Assembly (NCBI RefSeq): GCF_001027545.1
Contig: NZ_CP009498.1
Location: 1,364,001-1,428,000 of the forward strand
Length of the DNA stretch: 64,000 nt
Direction of reading: 5' to 3'
Source: Endomicrobium proavitum
GTDB lineage: Bacteria; Elusimicrobiota; Endomicrobiia; Endomicrobiales; Endomicrobiaceae
The first letter of the stretch is position 1. The number at the start of each line of letters is the position of its first letter. Below are positions 26,267-35,973 of this stretch, in pieces. The position numbers and the translations under genes were made by a program. The notes below the pieces were generated by a model. The model was not told the DNA's origin, ran no database searches, and saw only the letters and a list, made by a program, of their open reading frames with translations.

Positions 26267-26434
26267 AAGCGACGCGAAGTGCCATTGCGGAATGTTATTG
26301 AAAAGAAGTTCTTCCGCGGCAGCCTGCGCCGTAGCGTCTAAATACGGCGGGATCCGCGTTTGCTGAATATATTTTTAAAAGCGAAATTAAATGTTTTTCA
26401 AATAATAAAATCAGTTTTGTTTTAGGAGAAAAAG

Positions 26435-27667
26435 ATGGGATTAGTGGTAATGAAATTCGGCGGGTCGTCAGTGGCGGACGCCGACAAAATGAAAGTTGTA
26501 GCAAGAAAAATTACGGCTAAAAAAAACGCGGGCAATAAAGTTGTCGCGGTAGTTTCCGCTCCCGGAGACACCACCGACGATTTGCTTGAAATGGCGGAAA
26601 AAGTTTCGGCAAATCCTCCCGCAAGAGAAATGGATATGCTGCTTGCCACCGGCGAGCAGGTTTCAATTTCTCTTCTTGCCATGACCATAGACGCAATGGG
26701 CGAAAAAGTTGTTTCTATGACCGGTCCTCAGGCGGGCATTACCGCAGATGCCGACTATACGCGCGCAAAAATAAGAAAAATAGATCCTAAAAAAGTTAAA
26801 GCGCAGCTTGCAAAAGGCAACATAGTTATTGTTGCCGGTTTTCAGGCGGCAAATCCTAAAGGCGACATTACAACTCTCGGACGCGGCGGTTCGGATTTAA
26901 CTGCCGTCGCTTTGGCTGCGGCGTTAGAAGCAGATTCCTGCGAAATATATTCTGACGTTGAGGGCGTTTACACAACCGACCCCCGCGCGGTGAAAAACGC
27001 AAGAAAATTAGATTATCTTTCCTACGACGAAATGCTTGAAATGGCGGGTTCGGGCGCGCAGGTTTTGCAGGCGCGCAGCGTTGAGGTTGCAAAAAAGTTC
27101 GGTGTGGAAATTCATTCAAGAAGCACTTTCAGCGATAATGTGGGCACAATTATAACAAGCGAAGAAAAAATAAGGAGAAAAAAGATGGAAGCATTATTGG
27201 TTTCCGCAGTAACTTTTGATAAAAATCAGGTTAAGTTTACAATAATAGATTTGCCGGATATTCCGGGCGTTGCCGCAAAAATTTTCGGCAAACTTGCAAA
27301 AATCGGCGTGAATGTGGACATGATTATTCAGTCCGCCGCCGTTGACAAAAAAAACGATATCTCTTTTACGGTAAGCAAGCAAGACATAAAAAAAACGCAG
27401 CTTGAGCTTGATAAAATTGCCGCGGAACTTAAAGCGTCAAACGTTGTTGCCGACGAAAACGTGGCGAAAGTTTCCGTGGTAGGCATAGGCATGAGAAGCA
27501 ACGCCGGAGTAGCCGCGCAAATGTTTGAAATTCTTTCAAAAAAAGGCATTAACATAGAAATGATTTCCACAAGCGAAATAAAAATTTCCTGCATTGTTGA
27601 TTCAACGGATTTAACAAAAGCCGTTGAGTACCTGCATGATGGTTTTAAATTAGCAAAGAAAAAATAG
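26435..27667 (+). CDS. lysC: Aspartate kinase
   Basis: A 410-residue monofunctional aspartokinase. N-terminal kinase domain: VMKFGGSSVADADKMK, FQAANPKGDITTLGRGGSDLTA and YSDVEGVYTTDPR. The C-terminal half has two ACT domains, in the strands after IDLPDIPGVAAKIFGKLAKIG and the segment SVVGIGMRSNAGVAAQMF, which bind lysine and/or threonine for feedback control in this family. Length and layout match LysC of the Lys-sensitive type. An internal start at 27185 (TAAGGAG...ATGGAA) could give a separate ACT subunit as in Bacillus; this is plausible but unproven. Confidence 0.95.
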   Translation: MGLVVMKFGGSSVADADKMKVVARKITAKKNAGNKVVAVVSAPGDTTDDLLEMAEKVSANPPAREMDMLLATGEQVSISLLAMTIDAMGEKVVSMTGPQAGITADADYTRAKIRKIDPKKVKAQLAKGNIVIVAGFQAANPKGDITTLGRGGSDLTAVALAAALEADSCEIYSDVEGVYTTDPRAVKNARKLDYLSYDEMLEMAGSGAQVLQARSVEVAKKFGVEIHSRSTFSDNVGTIITSEEKIRRKKMEALLVSAVTFDKNQVKFTIIDLPDIPGVAAKIFGKLAKIGVNVDMIIQSAAVDKKNDISFTVSKQDIKKTQLELDKIAAELKASNVVADENVAKVSVVGIGMRSNAGVAAQMFEILSKKGINIEMISTSEIKISCIVDSTDLTKAVEYLHDGFKLAKKK

Positions 27668-27984
27668 GCGCTGCGTCTTTTGCGTTTCTGCTTAGAAACT
27701 TCGCCGCTTATGTAGCGCTGCTACACCGCGTGTCAAAGTTTCGTCGCATAAACGCAAAATATTTTGTCTTTGCTTGTCATCCCCGAAAGTTGTTATCGGG
27801 GATCCATGGTTGGTAAAAATAAATATTCATTACACGCTGAAAGCGTGAGTTGTAAAAAGACAATATTTTAGTAAAAATGGATTCCGGATCAAGCCCGGAA
27901 TGACAAACATACAAACATGCAGTTATTGCCTGTCAATGCAAGTAATAACGAAGTTCCGATACGGTATATGTTGGCGGGGTAAAA
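27668..27984. other. Intergenic region without a gene
   Basis: These 317 bp hold a GC-richer stretch (27668-27770), the GTCAT-ended inverted repeat element (listed separately, 27776-27905) and ~80 bp leading to cimA. No reading frame is supported. A GGCGGGGT run lies just before the cimA ATG. Confidence 0.6.
27776..27905. repeat. GTCAT-ended inverted repeat element, copy 1
   Basis: 130 bp. The left end is GTCATCCCCGA...TCGGGGATCCATGG, a hairpin; the right end is ATGGATTCCGGATCAAGCCC followed by GGAATGAC, also a hairpin. The outer ends (GTCATyCC and GGAATGAC) are inverted to each other. The centre holds ACGCTGAAAGCGT. This type of GTCAT/ATGAC palindromic element occurs in many unrelated bacteria. 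Related copies are at 45227-45338 and 46366-46400. Confidence 0.75.
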
Positions 27985-29550
27985 ATGAAAAACATACAAA
28001 TCTTTGATACAACGTTAAGGGACGGGTCGCAGGGTGCGGGCATATCTTTTAGCGTTGAAGATAAAATAAAAATTGCCAAAGCGTTAGACGCTTTCGGCGT
28101 TTCATATATTGAAGGCGGCTGGCCGGGAGCAAACCCTAAAGACGAACAGTTTTTTGCTTTGGCAAAGAGGCTTCGCCTTTCTTCTAAATTAGTTGCTTTC
28201 AGCTCTACCCGCCGCAAAGGCGTTAAAGCCGCGGACGATTCTAATTTGCGCGCCGTTATAAAATCCGGCGTGAAAACGGCTTGTATTTTTGGAAAATCTT
28301 GGGACATGCACGTTAAATACGCGCTTAAAACCACAAGCGAAGAAAATTTAAAAATGATTTCCGACAGCGTGGCGTTTTTGAAATCTAAAAAACTTGAAGT
28401 AATATTTGACGCCGAACATTTTTTTGACGGTTACAAAAACAATAAAAATTACGCTTTAGCTTCGGTAAAAGCGGCATCCGACGCGGGCGCGGATATTGTT
28501 TGCCTTTGCGAAACAAACGGCGGAATGCTGCCGTCGGACATTTCAAAAATAACGGCGCAAACGGTTGAAGCGTTTCCAAAAGTTAAATTTGCAATTCACG
28601 CCCATAACGATTCCGGCTGCGCGGTTGCAAATTCCATAAGCGCGGTTGAAGAAGGCTGCGTTATGGTTCAGGGGACAATTAACGGCATCGGCGAGCGTTG
28701 CGGCAACGCAAATTTGTGTTCAATAATTCCCGCGCTGCAAATAAAAAAAGATTATAAATGTGTTGCGCCCAAAGCGCTTTCAAAACTTACGGAACTTTCA
28801 AGATACGTTGACGAAATAGCAAACCTTATACCCGACGATACAAAACCTTACGTAGGCAGAAACGCGTTTGCGCATAAGGCGGGCATACACGTTTCGGCAA
28901 TAGAAAAAAATTCGCAGACTTACGAGCATATAAAGCCCGAAAGCGTGGGCAATGAAAGAAGAATTATAGTAAGCGATATGTCCGGCAAAAGCAACGTTGT
29001 CTCTAAAGCCGGCGAACTTGCGCTTGGGCTTAAAGGCGACGGCGAAGACGTAAAACAGGTAATAAAAATAATTAAAGAAAAAGAAAATGCGGGCTATCAA
29101 TACGAAGACGCCGACGGATCTTTCTTTTTGCTTACAAAAAAAGCGCTTGAATCTTTTAAGCCGTTTTTCTCTTTGAAAAGTTACAGAGTTGCGGTAGAAA
29201 AAGACGAAACCGGCGCGATAGTTTCCGAAGCTACGGTTAAACTTAACATAAAAGGCAAAGAAGAACACACGGTTGCCGAAGGCGACGGCCCGGTAAACGC
29301 GCTTGATAATTGTTTGCGCAAAGCGTTAATAAAATACTATCCGCAGATAAAAAACGTTTTTCTTACGGACTTTAAAGTGCGCGTTGTTGACAGCAAAGCA
29401 AACACTGCCGCAAGGGTGAGAGTTTTCATAGAATCTTCGGACGCTTCCAAATCTTGGGGAACAATCGGCGTAAATGAAAACATAATAGACGCTTCATGGC
29501 AGGCGTTGTCGGACGCGGTGGAATATAAACTTATAAAAAGCAAAAAGTAA
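27985..29550 (+). CDS. cimA: (R)-citramalate synthase
   Basis: A 521-residue enzyme of the isopropylmalate-synthase superfamily that condenses pyruvate and acetyl-CoA to citramalate, a threonine-independent route to 2-oxobutyrate for isoleucine. Seen: IFDTTLRDGSQGAGISFS, EGGWPGANPKDEQFF (the EGG(W/F)PG feature separates CimA from LeuA), HAHNDSGCAVANS metal ligands, GTINGIGERCGNANL, FAHKAGIHVSAIEK, and a C-terminal regulatory domain (~380-520). Its position just ahead of ilvD-ilvB-ilvN-ilvC supports this over LeuA. Confidence 0.94.
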   Translation: MKNIQIFDTTLRDGSQGAGISFSVEDKIKIAKALDAFGVSYIEGGWPGANPKDEQFFALAKRLRLSSKLVAFSSTRRKGVKAADDSNLRAVIKSGVKTACIFGKSWDMHVKYALKTTSEENLKMISDSVAFLKSKKLEVIFDAEHFFDGYKNNKNYALASVKAASDAGADIVCLCETNGGMLPSDISKITAQTVEAFPKVKFAIHAHNDSGCAVANSISAVEEGCVMVQGTINGIGERCGNANLCSIIPALQIKKDYKCVAPKALSKLTELSRYVDEIANLIPDDTKPYVGRNAFAHKAGIHVSAIEKNSQTYEHIKPESVGNERRIIVSDMSGKSNVVSKAGELALGLKGDGEDVKQVIKIIKEKENAGYQYEDADGSFFLLTKKALESFKPFFSLKSYRVAVEKDETGAIVSEATVKLNIKGKEEHTVAEGDGPVNALDNCLRKALIKYYPQIKNVFLTDFKVRVVDSKANTAARVRVFIESSDASKSWGTIGVNENIIDASWQALSDAVEYKLIKSKK

Positions 29551-29651
29551 GCGGGATATTTCAATTGTCCGCATATGCGAAGATTTAGTATAATAAAAAA
29601 TATTTTTAACCCAAAAATGAAGTCTTAACAAAGTTTTAACGGAGCTTTAAA

Positions 29652-31301
29652 ATGAGAAGCGACCAAATAAAAAAGGGCGCCGTTCGCGCGCCAAACAGAT
29701 GTTTGCTTTACTCCACGGGAATTTCTCCCAGAGATTTAAATAAGCCTTTTATCGGCATTGCGTCGTCGTTTACGGATTTGGTTCCGGGGCACGTTTCAAT
29801 GCGCGAACTTGAAAGATATATTGAAAGAGGCATTGCGGCAGGCGGCGGAGTTCCGTTTATTTTCGGCGCGCCGGCGGTTTGCGACGGCATAGCTATGGGT
29901 CACAGCGGCATGCATTATTCGCTTGGTTCAAGAGAAATAATTGCGGATTTGGTTGAAACCGTCGCCAACGCTCACATGTTGGACGGTTTGGTTTTACTTT
30001 CAAATTGCGACAAAGTTACGCCGGGAATGCTTATGGCTGCGGCGCGTTTAAATATTCCCGCAATAGTTGTTACGGCGGGAGCAATGCTTACGGGAATGTA
30101 TGAGAAAAAAAGACGTTCAATGGTAAGAGATACGTTTGAAGCGGTAGGTCAATTTCAGGCGGGAAAAATTACCGAAGAGCAGCTTTGCGAACTTGAAATG
30201 GCGGCATGTCCGGGAGTCGGCGCGTGTCAGGGAATGTACACGGCAAACACTATGGCGTGTTTAACCGAAACAATGGGAATGTCTCTAACCGGCTGCGCCA
30301 CTGCGCTTGCGGTAAGCGCGAAGAAAAAAAGAATAGCTTACGAATCGGGAATAAGAGTTGTTGAGCTTGTTAAAGAAAATATAAGACCGCGCGACATATT
30401 AACGTTAGACTCTTTTAAAAATGCAATTACCGCGGACATGGCTTTAGGCGGTTCTACAAATACGGTTTTACATTTGCCGGCAATAGCAAATGAAGCGCAA
30501 ATAAAATTGCCGTTAGAGTTGTTTGACGAAATATCCAAAAAAACTCCGCAGATTTGCTGCCTTGAACCTGCCGGCGACCATTACATGGAAGATTTAGATA
30601 ACGCAGGCGGCGTGCCCGCTGTGCTTTGCGCAATGGCAGACAAATTAAATTCAAATAAAACCGTTAACGGAATTGATATAAAAGAAATTGCAAAGTCCGC
30701 AAAAATTCTTGACGAAGACGTTATAAGAGCAAAAAATCCTTACAAGCCCGAAGGCGGCATTGCGGTGCTTTTCGGAAATATCGCACCGAACGGTTCCGTT
30801 GTTAAACAGGCGGCGGTCAGCGAAAAAATGAAAGTTTTTTCAGGGCGCGCAAGAGTTTTTAATTCCGAAGACGATGCAATGAAAGCTATACTTGATAAAA
30901 AAATAGTTTCAGGCGACGTTGTTGTTATAAGATACGAAGGACCAGCCGGCGGGCCCGGAATGCGCGAAATGCTTTCTCCCACAAGCGCCTTAACGGGAAT
31001 GGGTCTTACGGATTCGGTAGCGCTTCTTACCGACGGCAGATTTTCCGGCGGAACAAGAGGCCCGTGCATAGGGCATATTTCCCCTGAGGCGGCAAGCGGC
31101 GGAGCAATTGCCGCAATAAATGAAGGCGACACAATAGAAATAAATATTCCCAAAAGAACATTAAACGTTAAGTTGTCCGATGAGGAAATAAAGGCAAGAA
31201 TTGCAAAAGCAATTAAGCCCGAACCGAAAGTAAAAACCGGCTACATGGCAAGATACGCAAAACTTGTCCAGTCGGCAGATACGGGCGCGATACTTAAATG
31301 A
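29652..31301 (+). CDS. ilvD: Dihydroxy-acid dehydratase
   Basis: A 549-residue Fe-S dehydratase, the third common step of valine/isoleucine synthesis. Cluster cysteines are in [10 protein letters not shown] and [36 protein letters not shown] and the C-terminal [12 protein letters not shown] and [19 protein letters not shown] are intact. Length is normal. After its stop comes a 341-bp repeat-filled gap before ilvB, so the two may be separate transcripts or joined through the repeats. Confidence 0.97.
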   Translation: MRSDQIKKGAVRAPNRCLLYSTGISPRDLNKPFIGIASSFTDLVPGHVSMRELERYIERGIAAGGGVPFIFGAPAVCDGIAMGHSGMHYSLGSREIIADLVETVANAHMLDGLVLLSNCDKVTPGMLMAAARLNIPAIVVTAGAMLTGMYEKKRRSMVRDTFEAVGQFQAGKITEEQLCELEMAACPGVGACQGMYTANTMACLTETMGMSLTGCATALAVSAKKKRIAYESGIRVVELVKENIRPRDILTLDSFKNAITADMALGGSTNTVLHLPAIANEAQIKLPLELFDEISKKTPQICCLEPAGDHYMEDLDNAGGVPAVLCAMADKLNSNKTVNGIDIKEIAKSAKILDEDVIRAKNPYKPEGGIAVLFGNIAPNGSVVKQAAVSEKMKVFSGRARVFNSEDDAMKAILDKKIVSGDVVVIRYEGPAGGPGMREMLSPTSALTGMGLTDSVALLTDGRFSGGTRGPCIGHISPEAASGGAIAAINEGDTIEINIPKRTLNVKLSDEEIKARIAKAIKPEPKVKTGYMARYAKLVQSADTGAILK

Positions 31302-31642
31302 TAAATAGATGATAAGAAGGTAAGAGGATAGGAAGATGAGAAACGGCGAGTGGTTAAAGTAGGAAGGAGTAAGGAGCAAGTGTCGTTAATTCCCCTTTTG
31401 CAAAAGGGGTGCCTGATAACAAATTTTATACAAATTATGCACGTGAAGGAAAGAAGATAGGAGGGCAAGAGGATAAGCAACATCTTTTTTGAGTCTTTAC
31501 TCACCCTCTGCATCCTGTGTCGTTAATTCCCCTTTTATAAAAAGGGGTGGCAGGCGTAGCCTGACGGGGTATTTGTTGTTGTTTGTCATTAGCTGCTAAA
31601 TAATTTCAGCAATAAGCAAATTCTATAAGGAGGACAAACACT
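31302..31642. repeat. Mosaic intergenic repeat region with half and full cores
   Basis: No gene. Purine block (31305-31345), a shortened form of the conserved 65-bp unit, a first core lacking its second stem (31384-31418: CCCCTTTTGCAAAAGGGG then TGCCTGATAAC), a purine block AGGAGGGCAAGAGGATAAGC, a pyrimidine block (CTTTACTCACCCTCTGC) that pairs with it, and the full core at 31522-31574. Confidence 0.75.
31522..31574 (+). repeat. Palindromic core repeat, copy 5
   Basis: First hairpin CCCCTTTTATAAAAAGGGG, second hairpin CAGGC GTA GCCTG, then ACGGGGTATTT. It ends 68 bp before the ilvB start, in the same orientation. Confidence 0.85.
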
Positions 31643-33379
31643 ATGGCAGAATTAACAGGCGCGCAAATCTTAATAGAATGTTTACTTAAAGAGAATGTTG
31701 AAGTAGTGTTTGGACTTCCGGGCGGACAGGCTTTGCCTATATTTGACGCAATACACGGTTCAAAATTAAATTTTATATTAGCGCGCCATGAGCAGGCGGC
31801 GGGGCATATGGCGGATGGTTATGCGCGCTCTACCGGAAAACCCGGCGTTTGCATTGTTACGTCAGGGCCGGGCGCTACAAATATAGTTACGCCTTTAGCT
31901 ACAGCTTATATGGATTCCGTGCCTCTTGTTGCTTTTAGCGGACAGGTTTCAACTGCGGTTATCGGTCAGGACGCTTTTCAGGAAGCGGACATTACGGGCA
32001 TTACGCGCCCCGTTACAAAACATAATTTTTTAGTTAAAGACGTTAAAGATTTGGCGCGCACAATTAAAGAAGCTTTTTACATAGCTTCTACCGGAAGACC
32101 GGGGCCTGTGCTTGTAGATATTCCCGTAGATGTTCAGCGCGGAATTTGCGAACTTGTTTATCCTGAAAAAGTAAGCATTCGTTCTTATAAACCAAATTAC
32201 AACGGACACCCAGGGCAAATTAAAAAAGCGGCTTCTATAATTAATGAAAGCAAAAATCCCGTATTTTACATAGGAACGGGCGTTGTCGTTTCAAACGCCG
32301 AAAAAGAAATTTTAGAAATTTCAAAAAAAGCGGACATTCCCGTAACAAACACTTTGCTTGCCGTGGGAGCGTATCCTCACGATACAAATTTAAGTTTAGG
32401 AATGCTCGGCATGCACGGAACGTATGCGGCAAACAAAGCCGTTCAGGCGGCGGACGTTATAATTGCCGTCGGCGCGCGTTTTGACGACCGCTGCACCGGC
32501 AAAGTTTGCGATTTCGCTAAAGCCGCTAAAATTATTCATGTTGATATAGACCCTACGGCAATATCTAAAGTTGTAGAAACCGATATTCCGGTTGTTGGCG
32601 ACGCAAAAAAAGTTTTGGAAGAGATGTCGGGACTTGTTGAAAGTAAAAAAAGAGCAGATTGGATTAAAAAAATTGACGCGTGGAAAGCAGAGCATCCTTT
32701 AGGTTACGAAAGAAACGACGATAAACTTCATCCGCAATACGTTATAGAAAAAATTTCAGAGTTAACAAAGGGTGAGGCGGTAATAACCACCGAAGTAGGT
32801 CAGCATCAAATGTGGTCTGCTCAATATTATAAAGCCGCAAACCCCAGACTTTTTGTAAGTTCCGGCGGGCTTGGCACTATGGGTTTTGGTTTTCCGGCGG
32901 CAATAGGCGCTAAATTCGGCAATCCCACAAAAGAAGTTATAGCCGTTGCCGGCGACGGTTCGTTTCAAATGAACATGCAGGAAATGGCAATTGCAATTTT
33001 AAACGACGTTAACGTTAAAGTTGTAATTTTAAATAATCAATATTTAGGAAACGTCCGCCAGTGGCAGGAGATGTTTTACGGGAAAAGATATTCGCACACG
33101 TGTCTTGCAAAACGTCCTGCGTGCCCGTCGTGGTGCAATTCGCCCGACAGAAGCAAGTGTCCGGTTTATGTTCCGGATTTTGTGAAATGGGCGGAAAGTT
33201 ACGGCGCTTTGGGCATTCGCGTTACTCATAAAAAAGACGTTGAAGGCGCAATAAAAAAAATGCTTGAAGCAAAAAATTCCGTGGTGTTAGACGTGTGGGT
33301 TGAAATAGAAGAAAATATTTTTCCTATGGTGCCTGCGGGGAAATCTCTTGACGAAATAATAACAAGGATCGGCGGTTAG
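31643..33379 (+). CDS. ilvB: Acetolactate synthase large subunit
   Basis: A 578-residue ThDP enzyme forming acetolactate or acetohydroxybutyrate. Seen: GLPGGQALPIFDAI, the catalytic Glu in ARHEQAAGHMADGYAR, TSGPGATN, and the ThDP-Mg motif GDGSFQMNMQE...NNQYLGNVRQW. After FYGKRYSHT the usual short loop is expanded and carries four cysteines (C487, C494, C498, C506; spacing x6, x3, x7), which could bind metal. The ATG has an AAGGAGG ribosome site. ilvN, the regulatory subunit, follows after 94 bp. Confidence 0.96.
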   Translation: MAELTGAQILIECLLKENVEVVFGLPGGQALPIFDAIHGSKLNFILARHEQAAGHMADGYARSTGKPGVCIVTSGPGATNIVTPLATAYMDSVPLVAFSGQVSTAVIGQDAFQEADITGITRPVTKHNFLVKDVKDLARTIKEAFYIASTGRPGPVLVDIPVDVQRGICELVYPEKVSIRSYKPNYNGHPGQIKKAASIINESKNPVFYIGTGVVVSNAEKEILEISKKADIPVTNTLLAVGAYPHDTNLSLGMLGMHGTYAANKAVQAADVIIAVGARFDDRCTGKVCDFAKAAKIIHVDIDPTAISKVVETDIPVVGDAKKVLEEMSGLVESKKRADWIKKIDAWKAEHPLGYERNDDKLHPQYVIEKISELTKGEAVITTEVGQHQMWSAQYYKAANPRLFVSSGGLGTMGFGFPAAIGAKFGNPTKEVIAVAGDGSFQMNMQEMAIAILNDVNVKVVILNNQYLGNVRQWQEMFYGKRYSHTCLAKRPACPSWCNSPDRSKCPVYVPDFVKWAESYGALGIRVTHKKDVEGAIKKMLEAKNSVVLDVWVEIEENIFPMVPAGKSLDEIITRIGG

Positions 33380-33473
33380 TTAAACGGCAATTACAAATGC
33401 AGTTGTTTTTAAGTTATCTAATATAAGCGCGCAACGCGCGCCGTAATTAGTAATTGTTGTTAAAGGAATTTTT

Positions 33474-33950
33474 ATGAAACATACTATTTCTGTTCTTGTT
33501 GAAAATAAGTTCGGCGTGCTTGCAAGAATTTCCACGCTTTTTGCCGCGCGCGGGTTTAACATAGACTCTCTTGCAGTGGGTGAAACCGAAGACCCGGAAG
33601 TTTCAAGAATGACGATAGTCGTTAAAGGCGACGATTCCGTTTTAGAGCAGGTTACAAAACAGTTAAACAAGCTTGTGGACGTTATAAAAGTTAACGATTA
33701 TAAAGACGTAGATTATGTGGAACGCGGTTTGGCTCTTGTAAAAATTAACGTAAAAAATTCCACGCGCGACGCGCTTATGAAAACTATCGGAATTTTTAGA
33801 ACAAGAATTATAGATTTAGCTCAAGACAGCGCTATTGTTGAAATAACCGGCGACGAAGATAAGGTGAACGCGTTTATAAAAGCGGTTTCGTCTTTCGGAA
33901 TAAAAGAAGTTTGCAGAACCGGCGTTGTGGCTCTTTCAAGAGGCAAATAA
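33474..33950 (+). CDS. ilvN: Acetolactate synthase small (regulatory) subunit
   Basis: A 158-residue regulatory subunit: an N-terminal ACT domain (HTISVLVENKFGVLARISTLFAARGFNIDSLAVGETEDP), the ERGLALVKINV segment and a C-terminal domain ending EVCRTGVVALSRGK. It confers valine feedback inhibition on IlvB in this family. Also called IlvH; the size fits either name. An AAAGGAAT ribosome site precedes the ATG. Confidence 0.95.
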   Translation: MKHTISVLVENKFGVLARISTLFAARGFNIDSLAVGETEDPEVSRMTIVVKGDDSVLEQVTKQLNKLVDVIKVNDYKDVDYVERGLALVKINVKNSTRDALMKTIGIFRTRIIDLAQDSAIVEITGDEDKVNAFIKAVSSFGIKEVCRTGVVALSRGK

Positions 33951-34019
33951 AATAAAGCGGCAGTGTTTTCGCAGGATAAGCTTCACGAGTTGCAAATAAA
34001 TAAACCGGAGAGGTGCCGT

Positions 34020-34466
34020 ATGAAGAAGATGTTGTCCGTGTTGGCCGCTGCTATTTTTGTGATGGGCGTTTCGGGTCAGGCGTTTGCAGCAAAGAAGGAA
34101 ATTGTTGAAAAGGTAAACATTGCAAAAAGCACGTATGAAAATTTTGACAAAAAACTTTCTAAAGCTAAATCCGATTTAAATTTAACGGCGGATCAAAGCG
34201 CAAAAATTGACGCATTAGACGCAGACTTGAAAGCTAAACAAAAAGACGCAAAAAAGAAAATTTCCAACTTGAAAACGGAAAAAGTAAAACTTCTTGCAAG
34301 TAAAGATTTTGAAGGCGCAAAAGCAAAAGACGCCGCAATCTCTCAAACCGAAACTTCTTTGAAAAATGCGCAGACAGATTATATACAGGCTGTTTCGCAA
34401 GTTTTAACGCCCGAACAGTCTCAGAAACTTGATACTGCTTTGCAAGATGCGGTAAAAAGAAAATAG
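34020..34466 (+). CDS. Periplasmic Spy/CpxP-like coiled-coil protein
   Basis: A 148-residue protein with a signal peptide (residues 1-23, ending GQAFAA) and a Lys/Ala-rich helical mature part. It contains LNLTADQSAKIDAL and VLTPEQSQKLDTAL, the two LTxxQ-type motifs of Spy/CpxP-like periplasmic chaperones. I use the ATG at 34020 because the upstream in-frame start at 33963 would put 19 polar residues before the signal peptide. It lies between ilvN and ilvC, breaking the biosynthetic order; a role in branched-chain synthesis is not suggested by its sequence. A hairpin (GCAATAAA/TTTATTGC, 34482-34503) follows. Confidence 0.75.
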   Translation: MKKMLSVLAAAIFVMGVSGQAFAAKKEIVEKVNIAKSTYENFDKKLSKAKSDLNLTADQSAKIDALDADLKAKQKDAKKKISNLKTEKVKLLASKDFEGAKAKDAAISQTETSLKNAQTDYIQAVSQVLTPEQSQKLDTALQDAVKRK

Positions 34467-34544
34467 TTTTTTTGTGCCGCTGCAATAAATTTTATTGCGG
34501 CGGCGCAAACACAAGCGCTGCATGTCAGCGTTTATGTTTGCCGT

Positions 34545-34802
34545 AAGAAAAAATAGATTTAAAAGCAGAAGATAAGCAGCTTAGAAGTTTGGAAGTTTAG
34601 TAACAGCAAAGCAACGTTGTTGCTAAACATCCAAACATCTAAACTTCCAATCTTCCAATCTTCCAATATTAAGGAGTAAGAAAAAATAGATTTAAAAGCA
34701 GAAGATAAGCAGCTTAGAAGTTTGGAAGTTTAGTAACAGCAAAGCAACGTTGTTGCTAAACATCCAAACATCTAAACTTCCAATCTTCCAATATTAAGGA
34801 GT
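34545..34802 (+). repeat. Tandem duplication in the ilvC leader
   Basis: Two copies of a ~130-bp unit (34545-34677, 133 bp; 34678-34802, 125 bp). They are otherwise the same; the second lacks one 8-bp CTTCCAAT unit. Each contains an inverted repeat (GAAGTTTGGAAGTTTAG...CTAAAC...CTAAACTTCC) with GCAACGTTGTTGC at the tip, and ends in AAGGAGTAAGAAAAAAT. In the second copy that end supplies the ribosome site just ahead of ilvC. Confidence 0.85.
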
Positions 34803-34810
34803 AAGAAAAA

Positions 34811-35809
34811 ATGAAAGAAGCAAAAATGTATTACGAATCTGACGCAGATTTAAATTTGTTAAACGGTAAAACAATCGCAATTTTAGGTTACGGAAGTCAG
34901 GGTCACGCGCATGCGCTAAACCTTAGAGATTCCGGTGTCCGTGTTATAGTTGCGCAAAGAGAAGGCGGCGCAAATTATAAGAAAGCCGTTGAAGACGGGT
35001 GGAAACCGGTAAGCGTTGCCGAAGCCGTAAAGCAGGCCGACTGGGTTCATATTCTTCTTCCGGATGAAGTTCAAAAAAAAGTTTGGGACGAAGACGTTCT
35101 TCCTAACATAAAAAAGAATGCAATTTTAAGTTTTTCCCACGGGTTTAATATTCGCTATAAAAGAATTTCGCCGAATGCTGATTTAGACGTAATAATGATT
35201 GCGCCTAAAGGTCCGGGACATTTGGTAAGAAGCCAGTATGAAGAAGGCAAAGGCGTTCCGTGTTTGATTGCGGTAGAACAAAACGCAAGCGGAAAAGCCA
35301 AAGAACTTGCGCTTGCCTACGCTAAAGGTATCGGCGGAACAAGAGGCGGCGTGCTTGAAACAACCTTTACCGAAGAAACAGAAACGGATTTGTTCGGCGA
35401 GCAGGCCGTTTTGTGCGGCGGTTTGGTAGAACTTATAAATTCCGGTTTCGAAACTCTCGTAGCCGCCGGTTATCAGCCTGAAATAGCGTATTTTGAGTGC
35501 TGTCACGAAGTGAAACTTATTGTTGATTTAATTTTCCAAGGCGGAATAGGAAGAATGAATTATTCAATTTCAGACACCGCCGAATACGGCGAATACGTTA
35601 CGGGAAAAAGAATAATTACCGACGAAACAAGAAAAGAAATGAAAGCCGTTTTGGCGGACATTCAGTCCGGAAAATTTGCCGACAACTGGATTAAAGAAAA
35701 CGAAACCGGCAGACCAAACTTCAAAAAATCAAGAGAAGAAATAGCCAACAGACTTATAGAAAACGTAGGAGCAAGACTCCGCTCCAAAATGAGCTGGGCG
35801 AAGAAGTAG
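34811..35809 (+). CDS. ilvC: Ketol-acid reductoisomerase
   Basis: A 332-residue class I KARI, the second common step of valine/isoleucine synthesis. NADPH site: [25 protein letters not shown]. Catalytic metal ligands are in the helical domain: [18 protein letters not shown] and [15 protein letters not shown]. Further marks are SHGFNI and APKGPGH. The ATG lies after AAGGAGTAAGAAAAA, part of the duplicated leader unit. It is the last gene of the branched-chain block. Confidence 0.97.
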   Translation: MKEAKMYYESDADLNLLNGKTIAILGYGSQGHAHALNLRDSGVRVIVAQREGGANYKKAVEDGWKPVSVAEAVKQADWVHILLPDEVQKKVWDEDVLPNIKKNAILSFSHGFNIRYKRISPNADLDVIMIAPKGPGHLVRSQYEEGKGVPCLIAVEQNASGKAKELALAYAKGIGGTRGGVLETTFTEETETDLFGEQAVLCGGLVELINSGFETLVAAGYQPEIAYFECCHEVKLIVDLIFQGGIGRMNYSISDTAEYGEYVTGKRIITDETRKEMKAVLADIQSGKFADNWIKENETGRPNFKKSREEIANRLIENVGARLRSKMSWAKK

Positions 35810-35973
35810 GCAGTATAGAGGGTAAGAGGTTAAGAGGGTAGGAAGATAAGCAACGGCAAGTCACAAACAGCAGTGTCGTTAATTCCCCTTTTGAAAAAGG
35901 GGTGCCCGATAGGGCGGGGTATTTGTTGTTGTCCTTATTTAAACTTTGTCTTATAAAAAACTCGGAGCGTAAT
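35810..35973. repeat. Intergenic repeat block with core copy 6
   Basis: Purine words (GTAAGAGGTTAAGAGGGTAG) followed by the full core at 35878-35924: CCCCTTTTGAAAAAGGGG, second stem GCCC GATA GGGC, then GGGGTATTT. The core ends 49 bp before the TTG start of the PASTA gene, in the same orientation. Confidence 0.8.
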
